Origin: Norana najaformis
Taxonomy: Eukaryota; Annelida; Clitellata; Crassiclitellata; Hormogastridae
Reading direction: 5' to 3'
NCBI GenBank assembly: GCA_964023275.1
Contig: OZ029923.1
Span: 9,071,685 to 9,135,684 of the forward strand
DNA: 64,000 nt
Positions 34,946 through 47,557 of this stretch are shown piece after piece (the first letter of the stretch is position 1; the number at the start of each line of letters is the position of its first letter). The notes beneath the pieces are model-generated. The model saw nothing but the letters and a program-made list of their open reading frames with translations. It was not told the origin of the DNA and did no database searches. The translations under genes were made by a program, and so were the position numbers.

Positions 34946-37900
34946 ATCCTCCTCCTACATCTCCTCTTCATCCTCCACATATTCCTCATAATCGTCCTTT
35001 CTCATTCTCCTTTTCTGTCTCCCCTTCGTCTTCTGCTCTTTCTCCTGATCCTACTCCTCATGTGGCAATGTAGTTGTGTAGCGCCAAATGTGTGAATGTG
35101 CGAGCGTGAGTGAGTGTGAGTGTGAGTGAGTGTGTTTGAGTGAGTGTGTGTGTTTGCTGGTTGAGTTTAGAGACAGCCGTTGAATGACCTCCATGCACTT
35201 GGACAAGAACGTCTGCACCCTGATAAAGGAGCTCCAGTTAGCCTACCAACTCGGAAGATGTATACATGCGCTTACTTAGACGCCCAAAACACACTTAGGC
35301 TGCGGCTTTTGGAGACTACAGTTTTCAGAAGGAACTCTTCTAATACCAGTAGAGTCTGCTGACCGTTTTAATGGGATCTCCTTTTCAAGAGGAGGACGTG
35401 AATTCTTCTTTGAAATAAAGCCTGAAGAGGATATGGCAATTTATTTACTTTATATATAAAAATAACATTCCGAATAGCTGCCATAAATCTCAAAAGAAAA
35501 TTAACAAAATTGGCGAAAATTTTACGGTGGTGATTGTTGCAACTAGCGGTGAGCGAAAACGCGATGATAACGCCGATTTTGTATAAACCACGAATTCTGT
35601 GCTCTCCATTGTCAGTTAGAAAATGTAAGACTCATCCTAAGCTCAAGCCAACGTTCCTATTAGCTAGAGCTCGTTTTAACTCTTCAGGCCATTTTATTGG
35701 AAGAAGTACCTCTTAAGAAGTGCCTCCAAATCTAGAAGCGTTGCTACTGTATTCTGAATAGAGACAAAACACCCAGCCTCAGACAGACCCAAGCAACTCC
35801 CGTGAACGAGGCACACGTGAGTTTAAAGAGACTCGGGCGAACTGGATCGAGGGATCGGCAGCATTTCGACTTGTTATCTGTGTAGGCCTATGTAGTTGGG
35901 GGAGGGTGTGTATACGTCTGGATGAACTCACAGCTGGGGCCGCCATCCTTCAGATGAAGGGCAGTCCAAAATCCCTACCAGCGGGCAGGCGGGTTGCTGT
36001 AAAAATAACGCGCAGACAGGCATGTAGGGAGACCTCGCGCACAAAGACATACGTTCAAACAGTCAGGCAGACAGACAGACAGATACAGACAGACGCAAGA
36101 CAATGCAATGAATGTACTGGACTTGGCTGAACGTGAGATGAAGGTTAAAAATAGCTAAGTCGGTCGCATTCTTTCAATCCCTATGTCAGATGTGGTTGTC
36201 TGTGTTCTTTATTGTATAGACCTTGGTTTGCAATTCGCTAAGCTTTCACAATTCCTGAGTTGGTGATTTGGAAACTTAGTGGTTTTTGCAAAACCAACTG
36301 TTTCCAGTTGACCGGCATTTACAGGTTTGTGTGTAAAATAATGAGGATGCATTTAGCGGTAGACCAAATTGGGAGTCGATATCTACGGAAAGTTATTGTA
36401 ATTGTAATTGTAATTATAAGCTCAACAGAGGCGCTCATCTGCGGCGCATAAGCTATGCGTAACTTTATAATTATTATTGTTAATTATTATTAACAGATAT
36501 TTAGCCTATATTTCGACAATATTTTGATGCACCTCAAAAGCTCAGGAAGCTTGAAAAAGTCGTCAATTGTTTGGCAAATGGGATCAGAGAAAGGCAAGTA
36601 TTTAGCAAAGCTGGTGTTTGTTTGTGTGAATTCCAGTGATGATTTGGACCAGCGAACGAAACGGCACGGAAACCACTAGCGACAAAAACAGCTGTCCAGA
36701 GGAAGCTTAACTGTATATTTATAGCCATTGATTGGCTCTATGCCGCCCCAAGTAGCTGAAACATATAATGCACCGAAGTTTCAGTCTTCAATTTATAAAA
36801 TCAAACTGTTATTGTGACAGTAGTTGGCAAAAAAAACAAGCAAGACAACAGTCATAAAACATTTACTTCAGAGATAATTAGTCTAACAAATGCTCGATCA
36901 GGTGATGCTACTTAGAATTTTAAGCCAATCTTGCCTGGATTTCAACTAAACTTAAATAGTTACATTTACAGTATAACAGGGCAAAGCCTGGTTAAGCGCT
37001 CAATACTCTATCACCCTTAACCCTTTATTCTCTTTCAGAACCCTCTCTACCATTTTCAAACTTCGAAATTGCAAATGTTGATCAAAGAAGCAGCGAGTGA
37101 GCGACTACGAATGAGGCTCCCTCTGACGAATCGCGAGATACAAAGATTGTGATGATGGCGCCATCTTTCGAATTACTTGTATGCTCCTCGTCGCCAAAGC
37201 GTCTATGATCCGAACTCATGAAGTTGATCTTCAGTTGGAGACAGATAGATTCCCAGATAATTCGGGCAGTTCATTCCAACACCTCTGAAGATATCCACAC
37301 CCGTTGCACAGGTTTCTCCTTATGTTATTAACACCCGCCCAATTCAGCTACCGGTTATTGCCAAGGAACTGAAGCAATCGATTTAACTACTGAACAAAGC
37401 AAACAATCATTTTCATTGTGTCTGGTATTTTAATTAGTGCCTTTAGCGATCTAAAAAGGTGCTATATTAAATGTTTCTTTACAGATAACTATTTCCAAAA
37501 ACGAACAACACAAGCACGTAGTACTACACCCGGCGTCATGCTCTGGCCAGATCAAATTAAACGAGAGTTAACAATGGGGGGAGGAACTCTGCGAAAGTGG
37601 CAAAACTAGTGGGTTTACTATATGGTTTACCCTAATTTTCATGCTGGCGACACCTAGCGTCGGTTTTTGCAACCGCTCACTGAGTCTCTCATTATCACAA
37701 CAGTAGCAAATGCGTATTATGTCTGTCATCATCGCCTTGTACTTCATGAAGTGTCTGACTAGTTTTGCACTTGTTCACTTTCCTTTGAAGCGGCTGCAAC
37801 AACTAACACTAGTTGTCGCTAACATGAAAAGGTAGTCTAAACCATTGTGAACGCGCTATTTTGTCGCCTCCACGCAGTTCCTAATTAAAATGAGGTGTGC

Positions 37901-38059
37901 TTTATATGCTTTGTTTGAGCGCACAGCACCTTCGGACCTTTAACCCTTTCGTCTCCTTCAGCGCCCTAACTAAAAACTAGTCAAAGAAATATTTGTCTGG
38001 ATACGTGCAGAACATAAATCGCTCAAATTTTCTCAAACTACAGAACCCGGATACGTACG

Positions 38060-38300
38060 AAAGCAAGAAGTATGTGTATGTGTGTATTTGTGTGTTTGTT
38101 TGTAAATATATATGTAAATAAGTATGTATGTCTGTATGTATGCATGTGTATGTATGAATGTAAGTATGTATGTGTGTGTATGTATATATGTATATATGTT
38201 TGTATGTCACCACAATGTATATATGCGAGGAACTAATACATTTGTAAGTATATATGTGTGCATGTATGTACGTATGTATACGTATGTATGTATACGCATA
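38060..38300. repeat. (TATG)n degenerate microsatellite
   Basis: TATGTATG variants in two blocks around a short unique piece at 38205-38240. A TCC-rich tract follows at 38395-38460. Confidence 0.9.
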
Positions 38301-39970
38301 TGCTTAATGTATGATCAGCCTTTTGCAATGTCACAACTGCAATTGTAGTGAGCTTTTTGTTCTTTTGTAAATTGTTTTGGAAATGTCTTCTCCCATCCTC
38401 CTCCTCTTCCTCTTCCTCTTCCTCCTCCTCCTCCTCATCCACCGTCTTCTGGTCCTCTCTTTCTTCTCTCCCTTCTCCTCTGAACACGCTTGATTCGCCT
38501 GGCATTGCCCTGCGGGAAATTGCATGGCATACGAGGTATGTCGGCGAAAAATAAAACTGGCTCACAACTCATTGGCAGTTGATTACGGGAAGCGAGAAAT
38601 GTCAAGCGACGTCGCTTGAGGAACGAATTTGCAAGGCAATCGGATTCGTCCTCAAGACACAGCAGGTGCCCCAATCGCCAGGTCCAACACCCAAGCGCTG
38701 CATCCTCATCAGCATCATCAGCTGCTGCTGCAGGTATCGCCGCCTCCTGGAAGTCAACAAGCACCTTATCAAATTTCCACATAGGTCGTGGCATAATTTC
38801 TACTGTTGGACACACCTATACATGTGTATAATTACGTGTGCTTAGACGCATTTGTACACGTTTGCACGAGCGAGATACAGTGTGCGTACTGAGCGTGTGT
38901 ATACTACAGATCGTATAGTAGGCCTGTAGGCCAATCTGAAGTGACCAATGGTCGTGTCCTGCGCGATGCGAATGGTGCGTAGGTGAGGTCATGTCCCGTC
39001 TGTGAATCTATATGCAGCGCAGAGACGTACTTAAGGGTCTGTTGAGACACCCGAGAGGCCAGACATAACTGGCCTCGGGGTTTCTGAGAGCGCAAGAAGA
39101 GGTGGATCCTCACCAACTCAAAGGGTTCTCCCTCCTACTATTTCACGGCTTCTAAAGAAGCCTTCTGTCACGTGCGAAAGTCATCCTTTCCTGTCAGCCG
39201 CCGAGACAGCAGTTGCTGTGTTAGTAGCCGAAGTTTAGGCAGCATCTTTCGGTGCCATTGCATCCGTTGCAAATCGTCTTGCTCAGGTAGGACCTACTAA
39301 GATACGATGTGCCATGTTAACGAGCATATCAGAACTTGAGACTTCACGTAGAGATAATTATTATTTTTCTCATACGTAATTTTCTATATTTTAATACACT
39401 CCCAAGTCGATGTAACATTATTAAGCATGATTAGGCTGAAAAATAATGAAGCTGGAAACCCGACACTTCTTTATTAATGTGTATAGCTAATTTCTTGTCT
39501 TCTTGTCTTGCTGCCTTGTTTTTATCTCTACGCAGAAAGCGTATACGTTTTTTTCTGAAGAACTCTTTCATTATCTTTGTGTTGATGATGATCACGAGAT
39601 GATGATTATTGTCATCTAGTCGTCGTCGTCGCTATCACCGTAGTCGTTTCTATATGTTCCACTAAGGATTGCATGCCTTCAAAACCAGCCTTCAGGATTA
39701 CGGAACCACAGCGTAGTTTGTACGGAGGCAGTGATGTACGTGTAAAGTGTAATGTAGGTGATCACAAAATTTATATAGCGTTCGTTTATGAAAAGTTTAC
39801 ACAGTTCATCTTCCGTTACTTTGTTCCGCAACTCGTCTTTCTGGAATTGAATGAATTTTGGTAGCTAGAAAGTTGGACATGAATTCGTACAGAGCTAACA
39901 GACCCAACAAACAACGCGCGCAGTTGCTATATCTGAAGTATCTCGAAACAAAGTCATTCTACCAAAAACA

Positions 39971-40205
39971 AATCTGAATTAAATTATGCCTAGCCGTCAA
40001 TTAAAAATTCTATCATAAAAAAATTGAATTAAATTATGCCTATCCGTCGATTAAAAATTCTATCATAAAAAATTTGAATTAAATTATGCCTATCCGTGAA
40101 TTAAAAATTCTATCATAAACAAATTTGAATTAAATTATGCCTATCCGTGTATTAAAAATGCTCTCATAAACAAATTTGAATTCAATTACGCCTACCCGTG
40201 AATTA
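39971..40205. repeat. 50/51-bp AT-rich minisatellite, about five copies
   Basis: GAATTAAATTATGCC starts at 39976, 40026, 40076, 40127 and, with a variant, 40178. Each unit ends near AATTCTATCATAAA. Copies differ by few bases. Confidence 0.95.
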
Positions 40206-41414
40206 AAATGGCTGTCCGCTTAAAGAAATATACTATACGGAACAATACATGTCTATCGAAAATACCAATGGCCAGGCCAACAAAGTTATTGAAATATACT
40301 TCTGCAGGTAAAACAAACTTTAGGATTTAAATATTTAGAGAGTTATTCATTTTGTTGTGGATTATAAGTTGCATTATATTCCAAGCAATTAACAGATAGG
40401 ACTTATATACACTTAAATACGTTTTAGCTTGTGCAGTATCTTGAATCCCTTCATATCGTATCAGTGTAAATGATAGCTTTTTCTAACGAAAAGCAGTGGA
40501 ATCATCGAAAACGGGCTAAATCTTAAGAGTTCCCTTTAGGATGCTTAAGAAATAGGGCAATATATCAGCTTATGCCTGCAAAGCCTGATAGATACAGATG
40601 TTAACATGTACCTAGACAACTGCAATTTTTAATGCTTGATTGCTTAACGATTTGATAAACCGAACGTGATCGTACAGATGGTTTTGACAGTTCGGTCCAG
40701 GCAAACAAAACTCCGTGCAATATTTGACAAGAACGTTATTGCCCAACGCCAATACAACATTGACTACTTTGCCCAAACTTTTATTGGTTATTTACCATCC
40801 CACTTCGTTACATCGTCGACTTTTTCTTAGTCCTATTGTTGTGCCATACAGCCAGCCTGCAGGAAGTTAATGCTATTGTCTATGAACAAAACTTGATTCG
40901 CTAGATAAACGTACAGCAAGAGATATGAGTTTCTTGAGTATGACAGGAAATAGTAAACTTCATGGTTGGCTTTCGAAGATTATGCTGCATGAAATGACTT
41001 TACAACCACCTTCTCTGAGCTTAACTGATTTTCTGTTCTTTGCTATCGTTTTCGAAGAATAAAGCTTCATATTACACCACTCATTGTTACAATACGTTGT
41101 GCCACAATGTTTTACATTGCAGATGCATTGGTGAATTCTTACTTGTAATTGTAATTGTAAACGAACATTTATAAAGCGCCACTTAGGAAACAGTGGCGCT
41201 CGCTTATGTGAATAGCAGTGAAGTTACGTGTATCTGTGTGTGCATGTCAGTGTCGTACAGAGTCGTTACATGGCATGACATGAAACGAAAAGACATGACA
41301 TTGCATGACATTGCATGACATCTAATTACAGTATATAAAATTATATTACAATATAATATTGTTTACAATATAATAATTATAATTAATTACAACATAAAAT
41401 TGTTTGCAAAAGCA

Positions 41415-41580
41415 CCTTGCCTCTGTTACCAAGCAGTATAATTTGGTGTCGGCGTAAGCTGGAAAGTAAATGGCAAGTGTCCAGGAAATTGGGATTCGTC
41501 CATTGCCGGTTCAAGGGCCAAGAAAAGAAGATGAGCGCCTCCCCACGTCTCACTTGTGAGATATAGGATAGTGTACTTTT
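41415..41580 (+). repeat. SINE, family B, in front of peptide precursor copy 1
   Basis: It contains AGTATAATTTGGTGTCGGCG and GGGATTCGTCCATTGCCGGT. It ends about 70 bp before the start codon of copy 1. The equivalent SINE sits in the same place before copy 2, so it was present before the duplication. Confidence 0.8.
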
Positions 41581-41651
41581 TATATCATAATGTATTATAG
41601 TGCATTAAATTGCAGACATATTGGAAAATTCTTTTACTGATTTGAATAGCA

Positions 41652-43282
41652 ATGAAGTTACGTATGGCTGGAGTCGTACGAAGGTCGCAGTGTCCTGTCT
41701 GGATTTTCGTTGCCTATCAGCTGATCGTGTTCAGCGGATCATCCAAGTCTCTCGACCTCGCGGATTTACTGGCCCCGGATGCGAAACTTCCAGGTAAAAT
41801 ATGATTCCTCTCTTTAATTAATTCATTAATTCATTTTTGAATTGCAACCTAATCTTTATGCCACACAGCATTATCAATTGTTTCTTTTTGCCGTAAATCA
41901 CTAGATACGGGACAATAGGTGGTTAATTAATTATTTAGTTAGTTAATTCGTTCGTTAATTCGTGCGTTCATTAATTCGTTCATTACTTCCTTCCTTCCTT
42001 CACTCATTCAGAGCATTCATGTGGCGCCCCTTTAAAGCTAGCATAACTAATGTCAGTGGGCTCATACCCTGTCTGGTAATAAAAAAACCCACTTTGACCG
42101 ATAGAGGCATGCGACGAGACGCATCAACATCTTTGACTGGGTGCCACAGGTGGTGTGCTTCGTTGCGAGACAAAACATGTCTCAGAAAGTCAAGTCCACC
42201 TCAGGGATGTTGCTTTGACGACATGTTGATTCTAAGACTGCAGTGTGGCTTGTGGTTGAAGGTATTGGAAGCGGAGGGGTGGTGGTGGAGGAAAAACCTC
42301 CTGTAGGCCTGTGTGTGACATGGCAGCAGATTGGCATAACGCGGAGTGTGCGCGTTCGAGCTACCCCTCATACGGTTACTATGTAAGGACTTTGAGCAAG
42401 TCCATTACTACTCCTAATAAAAATATGGCGAAATGAATCTTCAGTGAGTCTGAACCAGCGGGTGGAGGCAGTTATCCCTTCCTCTGCAAATCGTACTGCC
42501 GTGTGATTGTAGTATTGTGGCAAGAGGATTGTGCGTCTCGGATGCGTTTTCCGGTGCGTTAAATGGTTTCAAGGATCTAAAATGGTTCTGTGAAATGCAT
42601 TCTGCTTTCGAAATGCGGTTTTGCTTCGAAGCGACCACCTGTTGACGTCTTGTGCATTATGATAAGGGCGATATATAAGTTTCAAGATTATATATATATA
42701 ATGGATTTTGTTAGATCAGAATGTTAAAGCCTAAGCTGGATACTCTGTAGGAGAACTCGTGTGAAATTACAACACAGGAGGCGGATATCCCTCGAGGATT
42801 TTTTTTATTTTATAATCACGAATTTACATAGCGCCTCTTCAAGACAAACTCCTCTGAAGGCTAACGATCCGAAAAATGCGATGAACACAGATAATTATCC
42901 AGTCTAGTTGTTTTCCTTTTCAGCTGACGACTTTCACAGAGGACGAGAAGGAAGAGCAGGTGAAGGAGAAGCATCTCTCCCATTGGTTGCTCCAGCTGCT
43001 GAGTCCGTCGAGACTGCCGTCGGCGTCCCTGCGGGGGCAGTCAAGCGGAACCCGGCCTCGCTTGGGTGGCTGATGGCAGCTGCGATGCGACTGTGCGATG
43101 AGAGACCAGAAGACTGTGTGGGAAGTTCGATGAGACCGGGTGCAGCAATGAACCTCGCCGGTATGATGGAGTTGAAGAAGAAGAGGATGGATGGCGCGAG
43201 GATCAGATTCTACCTTCCCCACAGTTTCAACAATGACCTGGCCATTCGACGACAGCGCCAGCTTAGGGCTCTGATTGGATGA
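41652..43282 (+). CDS. Secreted peptide precursor, tandem copy 1 (two coding exons)
   Basis: Exons 41652-41793 and 42924-43282 (CCAG|GTAAAAT donor; pyrimidine-rich TTTTCCTTTTCAG acceptor; phase 1) encode 166 residues. Residues 1-33 are a signal peptide with core VWIFVAYQLIVFSG. An acidic pro-region follows (LDLADLLAPDAKLP), then a dibasic KR (88-89) and a first candidate peptide from N90 holding two cysteines (C105 and C112, in CDERPEDC). Next comes KKKR (132-135) and a 31-residue C-terminal peptide ending QRQLRALIG before the stop; the final Gly could give an amide. This is the architecture of a neuropeptide, hormone or host-defence peptide precursor. The family was not recognised; the tail (NDLAIRRQRQLRALI) has only a loose resemblance to CRF/DH44-type peptides. 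TTGCAG about 50 bp before the ATG, shared by both copies, could be an acceptor for a 5' UTR intron. AATAAA lies at 43409-43414. Confidence 0.7.
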
Positions 43283-43489
43283 CGACGAGATAATTAACGT
43301 GAACCAGTATGCAAATGGGCCAGTATGTTTTCGACCCATGCGCGAGGTCGGTGGTGGTGAAAAGTGATTCTCCGTTGCATAAAATACTGCGTTAAATTAA
43401 AATTAGAAAATAAATACTAAACAAAAAATGTCTTGTATGTGAAGATTCCTTTACTTCTGAATTAAAACTCACGACTTCGTGTTCAGATG

Positions 43490-45769
43490 TTTAATAACAA
43501 TTTCGAACTAATTTAAATAATTATCTGTACTGTTACGAATTGTGGCGATGATATGATGTAATGTTATGTTACCAAACATTGAAAAAATATCATTGCAATC
43601 AGTACGATGCAGACATTGCATAACATGGGGTGATTTTGGCTGACTCGGTGATGCTATGACAATAATGATGGCGACTTGACTCAAATAAATGAAAACTTAT
43701 GCCTGTTCTTTCGTCGCTGGCATTATACTGAATATAACCGAAACTCGAATATAAACTTTACTGTACACAATCATGCCAAATTTATTTTACAAGCATATTG
43801 CGTAGATCGATGAAAATCAGGCCTAACCGGCCTAGAGTGAGAACATCGATAAATGGTTGTCCATATGGTCTATACAATTGGACATTCTAGCAACTTGTTG
43901 CCGACACCTGAGATGGCCGCCATGAACGAGATCATGCCTGTTTCTATCTTCAATCCAGTCCAATCAAATGAATTCTGTAGCGCCTTTATCATAACGAAAA
44001 AGCATCAATCAGTGGTAGTTTCATGTGAAACCTTAGTCCAAATAATAAGCCATCGGAGTAGTCCTGTCGAAAGGTAAGGTCCCACTGGGCGACCACGAGG
44101 ATCCCCTATTCCAGGAACAGCTCAAACATCTTGGGAATAGATAAAGCATCATTTAAAATTAGCATTTTAATAAGTATCGCTTTTATTCGACAGAATGTGG
44201 TTGGTTGCAATGTTTTTTCTCAGTAATTCACTATCTAATAGAGGATTCCTTATTATTTCACGTTCTTGTGTCTTTTTGACCCCAATTAGTACATACGACT
44301 TGTGGTTAGAAGTATTAGTCGGATAGACTTAACGATGGGAGCGTTATCACCAATAAAATGTTTCCACAAAGCCAGCACAAACACGTTGGCCAACTTTGGT
44401 CCAACGAGGGTGTCGTGGGTAAGCAGGGTCAGATGGTGTGCATTGGCTTTTGTAAGGAAAGTTTATTCACAAACTTTAAGCCAAGGCACTGTTGGTAAGC
44501 TTAAGCCAAAGTATTGATTAAGTTTGATTTAAGAGCTGTAGGCCAGAAGTTATCTTCATATTTACCCAGCTCCTTTTGTGCGCATTTCGAAGGCGACTTA
44601 ACATGGTACCTAACAAATTCACATTTGCTTTAATAAATTTGATAAAACTGGTTTTGAATGATTGATTGTGTGATTGGCTGACTGGTTGACTGAATGAATG
44701 ATTGAATGACCGACTGACTGGTTGTTAGACTGGCTGGCTGGCTGCTTGACTGACTAATTGTTTGATTGCTTGATTTAGCGATCGATTATAATCGATGGAT
44801 GAATTGCTGTTGTGGTTTATTGCTATAATTATTTATTGTATTTATGAATGCAAGACGATGTTGTTTGCGAAATCCAATTAATTTGTATAGACAGGACAGG
44901 ACCTACAGCGCATGAGTAGACAGTTTAATCAGTTTGTTGTTCCCGTTCAGAAATGAAAGATGTTTAGCTTATGGTACAAACACGTGGCTCTGCGAATAGT
45001 CAAAGCAATAAAGGATCTGAATAACATCTGTTTAACGTGTTCAGTTTAGAATGAAAGATATTCAGGTTAAGTCTTACTTTCGTGCCTTCTGAAATAAATA
45101 AAGCCGTAGGACTTGTTGATAACATCTGCATACAGCATTCGCTTCAAGATGATTGACGGCAAATCACGAACACGTTTAGATCACATGACTATTCGTGGCT
45201 TAAGCTTCGGATGATCTGTTCCTATAAAGGACCTGCATGAAAGCCGAACATTCAACATCGGAGTCTTCTCTGGAAGTATCTATCGGCTTCAATTCTGGTA
45301 GTAATTCTCCTTTAGTTCGCTCCAGAAGTAGAAAGTACATAACGAGTTTTGAAACTTTAAACAAGTCTCTTGGTTTCAAAATTACTAGGCCATTGCAGCG
45401 CAGAAAGGATTCAAAGACCTACTGATATTATTTTTCGCTTCCTAAATCCAGTATTTATGGTGCATTTCTTAACCATTTCCAAACGCTTATTGGGTATCTT
45501 AATGTTTAAATGATGTTTTGCTGATTTTAAAGAATTATGGTTTCACAAATGTGCATTTTAACCATATTTATTGTGGTTCAAAATACACAATGGCTCCTCT
45601 CGTTTATTCAATCAACCAAACAATCAACCTGTACCAGTAATTTTTCTAATGTAGCAATCATTTCGGGCTACTACCGGTTGTATCCTTTGTAACCTTTACC
45701 TTACTGTCAGATTGTAATTTGTATCACAATCCCCAGATGGCGTGACCTCTCTTTCAGTTATAAGCCCCT
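43490..45769. other. Spacer between the two peptide precursor copies
   Basis: No gene was seen. It contains a SINE-tail-like piece (GTAGCGCCTTTATCATAACG at about 43978), degenerate GATT/GACT tetranucleotides at 44655-44770 and unassigned AT-rich sequence. It shows no visible similarity to the DNA following copy 2. Confidence 0.5.
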
Positions 45770-45774
45770 GGGAA

Positions 45775-45935
45775 AGGATAATTTGGTACCGGCGTAAGCT
45801 GGGAAGTAAATGACAAGTCCTCCGATGCGCTGGACCCCTGTCCAGGACATTGGGATTCATCCATTGCCGGCTCAAGGACCAAGAAAAGGAGATGAGCGCT
45901 TCCCCTACGTCTCACTTGTGAGATGTAGGATACTT
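45775..45935 (+). repeat. SINE, family B, in front of peptide precursor copy 2
   Basis: Counterpart of 41415-41580 within the tandem duplication. It contains GGCGTAAGCTGGGAAGTAAA and CATCCATTGCCGGCTCAAGG. Similarity continues without a break into the exon 1 region. Confidence 0.8.
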
Positions 45936-46013
45936 TAGTTTTTACATTACAATGTATTATACTGCATTAAATTGCAGACATATTGGTAAATTCTTTTACT
46001 GATTTGAATAGCA

Positions 46014-47557
46014 ATGAAGTTACGTATGGCTGGAGTCGTACGAAGGTCGCAGTGTCCTGTCTGGATTTTCATTGCCTATCAGCTGATCGTGTTCTGCGGA
46101 ACATCCAAATCCATCGACCTCGCGGATTTACTGGCCCCGGATGCGAAACTTCCAGGTAAAATATGATTCCTCTCTCTATTCATTCATTCATTTTTGAATC
46201 TTGTTTGCAATGCAGCATTCTCATGCTGGAAAACAATTATTTCATTTCTGACGCAACCGGTTATTGATTAATTAATTAATTCGTTATTTTGTTCGTTTGC
46301 TCGTGCGTTCATTAATTCGCTCTTCAATTCATTCCTTTATTTATTCAGAGTATTTATGTAGCGCTCCTTTTAGTTATGTTAGTGCGCTCATACACTGGTC
46401 TGAGGGTCCCCAGCATATAACCAAGAAGGGCGTGGTGAGCGCAAACTGCCCCTCCACGCCTATAGCTAAATCCGCCTCTGGTCCACAGTTAATGCGCTTT
46501 ATTGTGAGGTAAACTATGTATCAGAAAGTTCTATACACTTTAAATGTACTAGTCTGACGAGGCATCGTTTCGAGGACTGCAGGGTGATTTGCCATTAGAA
46601 GTAGTGTGAGGAGGTGGAGGGAAAGACCTAAATGCATGGCGATATTTAGCTTCAGTGGCATTGGAGATAGTCAGAACGATCAGGTGGCGGAAGTACTCCA
46701 TACCCTCCACATATTGCACCCTGTGTGTTTGTAGCAGGGCCTGAGAATTTTGTGTCTCGGATGTGTTTGTTCCTGGCCTCACAGGTATCGATAGGTTCTG
46801 TCCAGTGGATCACGCTTTTGGAATGCGGTTTTTTTCCCTAGAAGAGACCATCGATTGATGTCTTGTACATTAATATCACAGCGCTATATAAATTTCCAGA
46901 TTAGATTAGATCAGATTAGGTTAGCCTATCTTGACTACACTACGTTAGGTTGGACTGGATTAGATCATGCTAGATTAGACTAGATGAGGTTAGATTACAT
47001 TACAATACATTAGGCCTATAGTAGATCAGATCATATTATGTCGGCTCTGACTGGATAAGATTAGATTAGATTGTCTAGGCCTAAGCTCAATGTTCTGTAG
47101 AGGAAGTCATGCGGAATTGCGACGCAAGAGGCAGACGTACCTGTGGAATTTGTAACCATAATGGCAATCTGTAATCATGAATTTATATAGCGCTTCTTCA
47201 AGAGAAACTGGCAAAGGAGAGAAACACGGATTATTCTCCAATCTACGTTGGTTTTTTCCAGCTGACGTCATGCCCAGAGGACGAGAAGGAAGGGAAGGCG
47301 AAGGAGGAGCATCGCTGAACTTGGCTGCTGCAGCTGCTGAGTCTGTGGGGACCGCCTTCGACTTCCCTGCGGTCAAGAGGCCCTTTGGTCCGGGCATATA
47401 TGTTCCGCATAGATATAGGTATCAGCAACCGAGAGAATTTATGGGAAGAAAGGCGAATGGATTCGACATTGTAAAGAAGAGCAAGAATGAAAAGTTGGAG
47501 GGAGCTAGGAAAAGGATCAACCTCTTCCGCAGTTTCGACAACAACCTGGCCATATAA
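46014..47557 (+). CDS. Secreted peptide precursor, tandem copy 2 (two coding exons, shortened C-terminus)
   Basis: Exons 46014-46155 and 47262-47557 encode 145 residues, with the same splice phase as copy 1. Exon 1 differs from copy 1 at only 6 of 142 bases (core VWIFIAYQLIVFCG). Exon 2 keeps the pro-region (RGREGR, then AAAESV) up to the dibasic KR (86-87) and then diverges. The candidate peptide from P88 is Tyr/Arg/Pro-rich (PFGPGIYVPHRYRYQQPREF and M108) and ends at Gly-Arg-Lys (109-111), a classic amidation and cleavage site. After KKSK and RKR (130-132) comes INLFRSFDNNLAI, then TAA. Downstream bases remain alignable to the copy 1 tail, so the stop is a change relative to copy 1. It is either an active diverged paralogue or a gene losing its C-terminal peptide. 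No AATAAA was seen at the copy 1 position. Confidence 0.65.
46330..46530 (+). repeat. Dispersed repeat in the intron of copy 2
   Basis: TATTTATGTAGCGCTCCTTT, ATAACCAAGAAGGGCG and CTATAGCTAAATCC match 30340-30430. A diverged counterpart begins at 42005 in the intron of copy 1. A SINE tail (ACCATCGATTGATGTCTTGT, then AGCGCTATATAAATTTCC) follows at 46845-46905, matching 42630-42690. Confidence 0.6.

Larger units (their letters stand above)
26236..41414. other. Gene-free interval, CpG-rich at its left end
   Basis: 26240-26600 is GC- and CpG-rich and probably belongs to the upstream region of the IER-like gene. Beyond it no supported exon was found. The interval holds the minisatellites, SINEs and simple repeats listed separately, TC-rich tracts (34715-34810, 34945-35060, 38395-38460) and unassigned AT-rich DNA. 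A long minus-strand reading frame at 30065-30790 overlaps repeats and is not supported. Confidence 0.65.

Noticed and set aside
38435-38815. Minus-strand frame of 126 codons beginning MCPTVEIMPRPMWKF
   Set aside because: Its C-terminus is the TCC microsatellite. The N-terminal half has no recognised motif, splice context or polyadenylation signal. It could be an exon, but the support is too weak.
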